From: Lepiota brunneoincarnata | Taxonomy: Eukaryota > Basidiomycota > Agaricomycetes > Agaricales > Agaricaceae | Reading direction: 5' to 3' | Assembly: GCA_023014365.1 (NCBI GenBank) | Contig: JAEBUN010000007.1 | Location: 124,001-188,000 of the forward strand | DNA length: 64,000 bases | Shown here: positions 56,165-64,000 of the stretch, piece by piece | Position numbering within the stretch: position 1 is the stretch's first letter | Layout: every line of letters starts with the position of its first letter | Program-made: the position numbers and the translations under genes | Notes under the pieces: generated by a model | What the model was told of the DNA's origin: nothing | Databases searched by the model: none | The model's input: the letters and a program-made list of their open reading frames with translations, nothing else

Positions 56165-56678
56165 GTGGGACAGTCGCTGCATTGCAAGTGGAGCACCAGG
56201 TGAGACGATGTGCCACTTCTGAGCTCCTAGGCCTTGTCGCTTTCCCACTAACATAAATCACTTGTACGCGACCCAATTTATGCACTCCAGTCCCTTTCTC
56301 ATCCTTCCATCTTCTCTCTACCTCTCAGCCATATGCACAGAACCCTTCTTGGACAACATCTGCTCAGAACGTTGACCACGATCACAAGGAGATAGGTTCA
56401 ATGGATGCGATGTTGCGCTGCAAAATCATTTCATTTGTGAAATCACTAGCTAATAAAGTAACTAACTCTCCATTACTGAATAATATCAGTATATGGCCAT
56501 GGTCAGACACTGGGTGCGAGAGATTTAGAATACTATCTAAAATATGTGAAGGCGGACATCTCAGAAACAGAACCAGAACACCCAGACAAGTAAAAGTGAT
56601 GTTAACTAACTTATGGGTGACAAGGCTATGGAAGAATGACTCTGGTATGAATGTACCCAAGCATTGTATCCGATACCG
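56165..56678. other. Unassigned stretch right of the inverted repeat
   Basis: The first 45 bp continue the old repeat family. Opposite-strand open frames of about 90 codons cover 56,382-56,688. The minus one (HPVSDHGHILILFSNGELV) looks more protein-like, but I do not recognise it. Confidence 0.3.
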
Positions 56679-58053
56679 TGTTAACTAAGATATTAGTTAA
56701 GATACTCATGACTGCACAAAAAGACCCATTTCTTTGCCTCTGCCCTAGAAAGCGGACGAGTCGCAACACCTATGTCATCCGGATGGTACCTAGTCATAAT
56801 AACAGGTCCAGGAGTGAATCTTGACAAAAGAATGTAGGGATTAGCTGAATGCCCTGACAAGAATGCCCCCTTGAAACGGTTCTGATGATATTGAAACCTA
56901 AGGGATCGAATGGGGGTATCCCCGAGGGTACTCAGGGAAGGATGCCCCCTCATAGAAACAAAAAGAGATCAGAAATGATGAACTAGAAAATGAAGATTGA
57001 TAAGAATAGAATAAGCTAATTAATTCTAGTGTTAGTCTACTACCTGAAGACTATGGAAGTGGACTTTAGAACATTAGGGTTGAAAAGCTCAGGTGTGGAG
57101 AGTCCGAGAATAAAATAAAAACCAATAGATAAACATTAGCGAGGAAACTCGCTAACCTGGCTGGCTGTGATATAAATAGCCAGGCACCTAGGGAGCAAGT
57201 CCCTGAGAGCAAATTGATGTCGCTGATATCGGAACTCCTAGAATGATGCTCCTAAATGATGAGGAGACAATAAAATGATGAAGCTGAAGGCTTGTTTCAG
57301 GTATACCCATAAGTTAATTGTATATTGTTATAAAAACTCATCTGTAAATTACATGGGAGGCAAGAAACCGCTTGCCTATTTCCCCCCCTGATTGTATGGT
57401 TGATTAGGATAAGAATATAAAGCAATTTTACGCGATTTTCTTCGGTCATAAGACCACCAGAGACTTAAAGAGTTATACTCTTTAAAACCAGACCCTTTGA
57501 AATGATTGAGATATTGACAGACCCTTCTGCTTGACTCGAGAACTGAATACGAGTTGCTACGCCTCTTCGGTTCTTAAGTAGAAAAGTTCACTAACTTCCG
57601 TTTCTTTGGGTTCCTCTTAGAGGCCTTGCCTCAGAAGTATACCATTGAATTGTAGAGCTGTTTAATTGAGAAGCGAACATAGTATGCTAGGGCCCGTTGA
57701 AAACGCTGTCCACTAGGTCTATCTAGTTTAAAGATACTTACTGCAGGAGCTCGCTAGAAGCCTGTCTCGCTGAGTGGTATAAAAGTTTTATTGCCTTGTT
57801 CAGAAGCTGTAGTGCGCTAGGGCCCGTTAGATAACACCGTCCGCTAGGCCTACTAGCTTAAAGACACTTACTGCAGGAGCTTGTCAAAAGCCTGTCTCGC
57901 TGGGTAGTGTAAATTTACAGTATTGTCAAGAGAAAAGGACGTAGTATGCTAGGGCCCATTAGAATACGTTGTCTGCTAGGTCTACGGAGGTTCACTGATT
58001 GCGAAAGCTTGCATTTTGCCTGACTTATCGAATCGTGAAGATATTAGTTAACA
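56679..58053 (+). mobile_element. LTR-like block, 1,375 bp, with terminal TGTTAACTAA/TTAGTTAACA
   Basis: The block begins TGTTAACTAAGATATTAGTT and ends GATATTAGTTAACA, perfect 10-bp inverted ends of TG...CA type. A TATA-like GATATAAATAG at about 57,168 and AATAAAATGATG at about 57,268 suggest plus orientation. Flanking 5-mers (TACCG and TATTA) do not match, so it may be one LTR of a truncated element, or not an LTR at all. Confidence 0.4.
57681..58020 (+). repeat. About 130-bp tandem repeat, 2.5 units
   Basis: Units start at 57,681, 57,811 and 57,943, each with AGTRYGCTAGGGCCCRTT, then GTCYRCTAGGYCTA, and in the first two CTTACTGCAGGAGCT and AAGCCTGTCTCGCTG. The third is truncated. They lie inside the LTR-like block. 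Confidence 0.75.
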
Positions 58054-58184
58054 TATTATATAGCAACGACCGTCAAAAGTTCCCATTGTATTCAGATAGA
58101 ACAACTGTCTGTCTAGTTGGAGACTAAGAGAATAACGTACCAAAACCCTAAAAACACTAGAATTGAATATATTTCTGGAGATCT

Positions 58185-59318
58185 GTGACAACCTCTCCCC
58201 CACGAACTTATAAAGTTGGAATTAGCGAACCTGTTAACAAACTTCGTTTTCAATCTCGTAAAGTAATCCGCTTTTCAGCGACATCCAAAACCTCGGATGA
58301 CTTTACAAACGATGGGTCAACTTCTGACAACGGTGTGTCTGGGGAGGCGCCTATTGTAGCACAAAGTGCAGCCCTTGCCACCAAAATGTCGGTGGATTTT
58401 CCCATTTTCATGCCAGTAGGAAAAGTGCCACATAGTGCCACAGCCATGGTGATGCCACCCAGAATTTTCACTTCTGCCCTTCCAGAGTGCCTATACTTAG
58501 GTCTTGATTTAATTTTCATGTTTGACCCCATAACCGATCATATATTCTAATATATTAATTTGTGGGAGAATCTCAACTTGCTACTCACTTCCTGGTACAT
58601 ACACTTGTTTCAAGAGCCAATTCTAAGGAGGATATAAAGCACATGCTGACAGTCAAGTTCAAATTTCCTTACCCTTTCTGATCAACAAGTTCCTGATTAT
58701 CCCAAAACTGCATCAGGATTGCGTCGGATCCTTTGCCAAGTCCACTGAGGGAGACAAAGATGGACATATCTAATGTTCACTCATGCTCCATTTGTTAGTA
58801 ATTAGTATCCATGATCTCTTCACACCTGTACTGTGGCCCCCACTGGAGGAGGAGATGCCCAAGCAGTAAAGGAAGAGAGGGGTGGCCAAGGTGAGAGAGC
58901 CTTGGAGGTTAGTAACTAGTTAGATGTGGGGATCAAGGCTGCCAAGCAAGCTATAAAAAAGCACAAGAAACCAGTTCAAGTGCTGGTACTTGGTCAATGT
59001 ATGAGTAGTAGATGTCAGCAGCATCCCTTTCTGTTTCTTTTGGCTGAAATATTAACAGGCAAAACACCACGATAAAGTGCGAGTGAAGCATCCAGGGTGA
59101 CAAGTAATGCCTATAGGTTTCCTTCAACCCTCACATCATTGCTAACTTGCATTGCTAGACTTTGAAATGGCTTACACTCAGAAGACATGAGCCGAGGAGC
59201 ATGGACAGCATTGTCAGCATCTTGAGTGAAGAGACTGAATATAGCGTCTCCTTGGGTCAAAGACCCGTTCTGACAAAATGGCACTGAAATGTTCTTCTCC
59301 ACCTGTCCCACCTACAAA
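58185..59318. repeat. Dispersed repeat family copy (58.2-59.3 kb)
   Basis: 58,340-58,520 encodes PIVAQSAALATKMSV and FMPVGKVPHSA on the plus strand. The left copy near 6,640-6,900 encodes PTVAQSVAFATKLST and FTPVGKVLHSA on the minus strand. This protein-level conservation implies an exon of a family gene, of unknown function. 58,840-59,000 matches 6,290-6,500 inverted. 59,111-59,311 is an open minus frame of unknown identity. Confidence 0.55.
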
Positions 59319-59930
59319 GTGAAACACAACAAAACACAGCAAAACAAGGCACAAGTGTGATTGGCCAAATGATCATGGGGCTTCGAAAACCACAGAGACA
59401 TGTTATATAGGATAGAGAGATAGAGGACAAGATAGAGAGAAAAGTTTCTGGTCTTTAGTTGACTAGAGAACTCAACTCTGAGTTTCCTACTTTATATACA
59501 TGAAAACTACAGCTAATTATATTTTTCCTGCACCGAAACGGAGGGGAAAATGTTGGATACTAAAGCTAAGTCATATCTGGGATGCAGGGATCTTGAAACA
59601 GGAGAATCGTGAAGTTTTCCTCAACTACGTTAGCAAAAGATTAGGCAACGGAAAATGACAGGATAAAAGGAGTGATTTGTGAAGCACAGAGAAAACTAAA
59701 AGAGGGAGAAATTTTACTCTACGATCAGGCTTGTGAAACAGAATGGAAAAATGAATAAAAGAAAATTGTCTGCTCTCGACAGGATGGATACACCATCAAA
59801 TGATACTGTTTCTTTTGTGCTGTTTCTTTTGTGCGAGCGCTCCAAAATTTGTGATCCAGGGTTTGATCTAAATTCAGGTTCTGAGTTTGATTTCCGTTCT
59901 GGGTTTGGGTTCCGAAAACTATGAGAGGTG
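59319..59930 (+). repeat. 610-bp dispersed repeat, copy 2
   Basis: Direct-orientation copy of 51,685-52,295, starting GTGAAACACAACAAAACACAG and ending TCCGAAAACTATGAGAG, with the same internal AGAGATAGAG tract. Confidence 0.65.
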
Positions 59931-60412
59931 ACAATCTAATGTATCAACAGTACATATGCCAGTATTGGCGATGCATGGTCTCTGCCGCTCTAGTACTAAT
60001 TCTGGAGCAGTGTTTGACACCCTGACATCGGTTGCATGCAGTCTTTGCAAAATTTTGACATTAGCAATGTGCACTCTCTGTGGTATCCTGGTGTGTGGTC
60101 CCTGTGGTGCCTTGGCATTGGTCTTCTCATTCTTATCGCTATCACCATCCCAACAAGTGTTTGAGCCAGTCCCCCTGTGCCCCAATGGGATTGACCTATA
60201 CCTCCCCCACCCTACTAGTCAGTTTCCAACCCAAGTAGAGGCTTCCCCAAGCGAATTATGAGCACCCGTTGTTTGTGCCAAGAAACACAGTAATGTGCAG
60301 TTGAGAAAGATGAGGATCACAACAAGCAGTGAAGTCCCCCCCCTCTCCTGCTGCTGTGTTTTTTCTCCACTCTGCAAGATCTAGCTGGGGTGTGACTGGG
60401 TGGTTCAATGTC
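59931..60412. other. No gene recognised
   Basis: Open frames on both strands at 59,919-60,261 have low-complexity Cys/Leu-rich translations and no splice support. I leave them uncalled. Confidence 0.35.
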
Positions 60413-61705
60413 TTAACTACCACTTACTGGTTTTGCCCATAATGAGATATCATACTGCGGGCCTGAGGATGCACTCACGATGTAGTGGTTTTGCTGGGAT
60501 GAGATTGTTTTAACTGTCTGAACAAGTGTCTTCTCTGTGTTGCTAGTTAGTCTGGTGCTACACAGGTAGAAGTCCAACATACCCCTTTCCCCATACCATG
60601 GGACATGATCAAGAACCTGCATCTTCCCAGATGACATGAAAGACACAACATAAACCTTTCCATGATCACTTCCTCCTATTATTACAGTCCCATTCTCTCC
60701 AAATACCCCATCCATCACATATGTTTGAGCCCTAGGGACCAAGATTCTCTGGACTGGGGATGTCCTATTCACCTTGTAAAGGTCAAACCTGGTCACCACA
60801 TTGTCAATGAGAAAGTATTTTTCATTTGGACACATGTTGGCACTCCCTCTAGTAACAACTGTGGTGAATTCAAGAAGGAGAAGGCTTCGAAGCAATGCAC
60901 ATAGCAGATTTCAAGATCCTCGATACCAATACATGGCCTGTCTCTGCATCAAAGAAGGTTCTGGTTATGATTAGCATGCAGGCCCATATCATGCAACTAT
61001 TCACCCACATATTTCCAGTCTCAGTTGCAAATGCTATAAGGCTCCGATATTCGTTGTAGAAAGTCAAAGATCAGAGTGAAGCAGTTGTTGATTCATCAGC
61101 ATTCCAGAGCTTCTCGAGGGTTCCTACCAGATTGGATCAGCAGGTGCTGTGAGCAATACTTGAAGGTTGGGAATATTACCATCTGATCTCATCAAATACA
61201 TACTAATCCTTCCATGGTGGCTAGAAATGCCAATATGCTGATGGGCACTATCATACACAATCACTTCAATTACATTGCTTTCAGAGAATGGGCATGTCAT
61301 GTGCACTTCGCTATATAACACCTATCCTTGGTTAGCAAAGCTTCACCAACCAACGATCCACACCCCAGCTCACCAAGTTTGTATTATATTGATAAACAAG
61401 AACAAACCCTCTTCCCATTCCAAAGATGAGATGAGATCCTTTGCTTAAGAACGTTCCCTGCCACTGAATACAAGTAATTTGCCCCCATCACCTCCCCAGG
61501 TCACAAATAGTTTGTACACATGATTGGCTCTTGATATCCCATAATTTGACATGCTCATCGTCACCTGTAGGACATTTATCAGGAATATGTGCTAATAGAA
61601 TCTTCCAGAAAGTACCTCCACTGGCAAGATGCTTGCCATCCTGTGCAAATGCAAGGCAATTGATGGGTGCGTTGTATCCTCCTAGCCTTGCCAGGAGTCG
61701 ATAAC
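60413..61705 (-). pseudogene. WD40-repeat protein of the Agaricomycete family, partly decayed
   Basis: Read leftwards from 61,705, the first blades are INCLAFAQDGKHLASGG and GDDEHVKLWDIKSQ. The family-typical segment WGQITCIQW plus LIFGMGRGFVLVYQ follows. Next come blocks CPFSESNVIEVIVYDSAHQ and TETGNMWVNS, then a long open block (60,895-60,413) with NGTVIIGGSDHGKVYVVSF and QTVKTISSQQNHYIVSASSG. Several stops and shifts lie between blocks, some explainable as introns of about 50-60 nt. WD40 propellers are scaffolds for protein complexes; no specific partner is visible. Fragments of the same gene lie in both arms of the long inverted repeat. Confidence 0.62.
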
Positions 61706-63452
61706 GCTCATACTAGTTATGTGTTAGTCAGCTTAGGCCCACAAGATTACAGTCAAGACTTACGTTGACCACCTGGTTGTAGGAGAAGAGACTCATGTCT
61801 GTTGTTATGATTGTGTGGTAGGTTGCATCGCTCCATTTTAAATCAATCCCTCAATTGTCCTGCCTTGACCTGTATCTTATTTCCCAATTATTGAAGTTTA
61901 TTGTTGCATCAAAACCTCAAATCCTCTGTCTGATTCCATGAGTCTTTTCTCCTTTGTTAGCTTGTGCCCGTTCTTGGGTGTGGAGCGACAAGGAGCGACA
62001 ATAGATCAACTCAGATTTACCATTGACGTAATCATACAGTGTCTGCCACACTTATATTAATTGCTACTGGATAATAAGGCCAATCTGGTTTTATGAGTTG
62101 TACCATTGCCTTCATCAGTTGTAGAGGACACTCACCATGCAAGGCCAATTTGCCCAGTGGTATCTTCCTGTCATTACCAAACACATCTGCTTGCCCTCCC
62201 TTTAACCCTAGCCTCAAGTGACAAAGACACCAGGAAGTTTCGGTTTTGAGATGACAGAAATGAACTCATTCTAAAGCTGCCTAGACACCCTGGCAACAGT
62301 GACTTCACTTCTTGCCCTCACTTGATTGCTACCAGAAGCAAGATCCTGCAAAAAATGCTTTTGTTACTTTTACAGCAGCATATCTTAGTGGTAATCTGTT
62401 GCTGGGTAGGAAAGCACTTCTTGATGATGAAGCAATCCATTTGATACCAAAGCTACACCCAAAAGGTGAATCCAGGGCAGTCAGACAGAAAAGGGACAAG
62501 AAACAAGATGGCGTGCCATTGTTAATTGAGAGCTGAGAAAGTTGATGTGCAGGGTTCTGGGGATTCATCAAGTTCATTAAGTTTGGGCTCTTTTGTCTTG
62601 GTTGGCACAACTCCATCTCTGGGCCCAGAGCCTTTTCAAGTGTCAAAACATTGCAGCAGCTTAATTGGATATTTAGATACCTAGGTACCTAGGCTGCTAA
62701 ATGAGACTTCCGGGGACAGCATAGCATATTTCCCAAACTTCTCTTCAGCAGATGGGAACTTGTGAGGTCATAGCGAGAAGACAGGGTTCCTCATGGTGGG
62801 CTCCAGTTAAAGAATGGCCAGCGATGTTGACAACAAAAATAATAAAAGCAAGTGTAATTGGCGATACAGCTACTTGGGCTCAAGTTTGTCGAGAGGGGAG
62901 AGAGACAAAAGGGTAATATTATGGGAGTACGAGTGAAGACAGTGGGGGAGAAAGAACAATAGACAGATGAAAGAAAAAAGAGGAAGGGGGTCTGCTAGCT
63001 AGTGAGGTGCTCAAACACCTGAGATTTATACTATGAGACTGAGACAATTAACTATGTAAAATAGAATATGTCACAATGAAGAGTCAATGGTATCTATGAA
63101 AATTATGAAAGCAAATGACGCTAGAGGGGGAGGGGGTATTGTGCCACTGGCAGTGACAACACTTCGGAGTCAAGATGTGTTGGGAGCTGGTGGGACAGCA
63201 GTGAGGGAATGTGCACAATGCTATGTGTGCAGGCATGTTTCCTCCCTCGCATCACCTCCCTCTCTTTGATTACGCCATGGCATGAATGCCATTGTTCAAT
63301 CTGAGGTATGTTACTCGACATTGCGCCCATCAAGAAGTCCAATTTTGACCACTACCAGATTCTTGCAAGTTGCTGTATAGAGATATGCTATTGTATTACT
63401 AGCATGTGGGGTGTCCGCTTGTCTTTCTGTGAGCGTAGGATTGAGGGGCCAG
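61706..63452. repeat. Dispersed repeat family, right copy
   Basis: 61,700-61,870 resembles 37,180-37,330 and 8,610-8,700. 62,220-63,452 is the inverse counterpart of 12,480-12,110 plus 9,910-9,060, here uninterrupted by the F-box segment. No intact gene is visible; frames are broken by stops. Confidence 0.6.
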
Positions 63453-63806
63453 TGTTACCATATTTCCCTTTTACACGCCTGCCTGCCTATTTTTTACTTA
63501 TCATGTGTTATTGCCTGCTGTCAGCGCTTGGTTATATTTACTTATCACATGCCACCGCCCGTCTATAGTTAGTTCACCTTTGGCCTGTGATTTCCACCCA
63601 TTTGCATGTGATTCTCCCCTTTATCACATGCCAGTAAACCCAGTAGTATATATAGACCTAAGTATTACTTGTAATCCTTAGCTTTGTCTTGTTATACATT
63701 GTATTTGTTCCTGTTCTTTGGCATTGCCTTAGACTTGCTCGCACTACTCAACAGTTAACTTGTTGTTAATCGCATTGAGCCTTGCAGACGCCTAACCAGC
63801 GTAACA
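63453..63806 (+). mobile_element. 5' LTR (354 bp) of a retrotransposon leaving the window
   Basis: The family homology stops after GGGGCCAG and a block TGTTACCATATT...CCAGCGTAACA begins, with inverted ends TGTTAC/GTAACA. A TATATATA box lies at 63,647. The expected flank duplication cannot be tested because the other end is outside the window. The flank left of it is GCCAG. Confidence 0.62.
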
Positions 63807-63937
63807 AAAGACAAAGCTACTTGTTGCCTCTCTTCTCTCTTCTCACCCTCTTTGGTTTGCACAGTACCGTTAACTGTGAGGTCTAGACAGAACCGTAATC
63901 TGTTGAGGATCATCGCTTGTCTATTCGAGCATCTGAC

Positions 63938-64000
63938 ATGGTCCTCACCCCGAAGAACTCCGGCTGTTGTTCTTCTGAACCTTCACACCCCAGCGTCTCT
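63938..64000 (+). CDS. Possible start of gag of the same retrotransposon (partial)
   Basis: ATG at 63,938 opens a frame MVLTPKNSGCCSSEPSHPSV that runs off the window. It lies 132 bp after the LTR end, a normal gag position. Only 21 codons are visible, so this rests on position, not on homology. Confidence 0.35.
   Translation, partial: MVLTPKNSGCCSSEPSHPSVS

Noticed and set aside
57230..57300. C/D-box snoRNA-like words (ATGATGA, CTGA) in the LTR-like block
   Set aside because: The boxes are too close together and there is no terminal stem; probably chance.
1..64000. CRISPR arrays, tRNA and rRNA genes, bacterial operons
   Set aside because: No regularly spaced repeats, no cloverleaf with intact A/B boxes that I could recognise, and eukaryotic introns throughout.

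Overview
The window looks like a transposon-rich region of a basidiomycete (probably Agaricomycete) nuclear genome. Its spliced genes have 50-60 nt introns with GT-AG ends and CTRAY branch sites. Its elements are typical of that group: a Ty3-type retrotransposon, several solo LTRs, Tc1/mariner-like elements and a tnp2 (CACTA-type) transposase. I see no tRNA, rRNA or CRISPR array. Almost all transposase and gag-pol reading frames are broken, and many of the stops are CGA-to-TGA changes, as expected from CpG methylation decay.

Layout. 1-2.6 kb holds no gene I recognise. 2.7-5.4 kb holds decayed single-copy genes, including the C-terminal half of HIS1 and an NCA2-like N-terminus, split by a 384-bp solo LTR. 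6.3-9.9 and 12.1-12.9 kb are an old copy of a dispersed repeat family, cut by a 2.2-kb segment carrying an F-box-like gene. 13.0-14.1 kb holds two solo LTRs with perfect 5-bp target duplications. 15.4-17.0 and 17.5-18.8 kb are Tc1/mariner-like elements. 18.9-21.7 kb is a minus-strand tnp2 transposase gene, interrupted by a 13.26-kb Ty3-type element (21,665-34,928) whose gag-pol is on the minus strand. The lost part of tnp2 resumes at 34,929-35,020. 35,021-38,342 and 52,843-56,164 are two nearly identical 3,322-bp inverted arms, each with a small signal-peptide gene and a WD40 fragment. Between the arms lie two collinear Agaricomycete-type genes (38.5-44.1 and 44.3-49.9 kb), split by a 660-bp solo LTR, two 1.3-kb solo LTRs and a Tc1-like element. 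56.7-63.5 kb holds a 1.4-kb LTR-like block with 130-bp tandem repeats, more copies of the dispersed family and a WD40 gene. The window ends in the 5' part of another LTR retrotransposon.

The most unusual object is the Ty3-type element. Between its integrase and its 3' LTR it carries two genes on the strand opposite gag-pol. Both read through intact after removal of five short introns each (359 and 584 aa), although gag-pol is full of stops. The 584-aa product has a perfect Zn(II)2Cys6 cluster. The palindromic octamer TAAGCTTA occurs 26 times across the element (4 per LTR, 18 internal), 7 more times in the two related solo LTRs, and nowhere else that I could find in the window. In the antisense genes it sits only in introns, at splice sites, at a stop codon and upstream of the genes. 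In gag-pol it is read mainly as Lys-Leu or Leu-Ser-Leu. I propose, as inference, an element-encoded DNA-binding protein with a dispersed self-recognition motif, comparable in logic to the VANC/VANDAL anti-silencing system of Arabidopsis.
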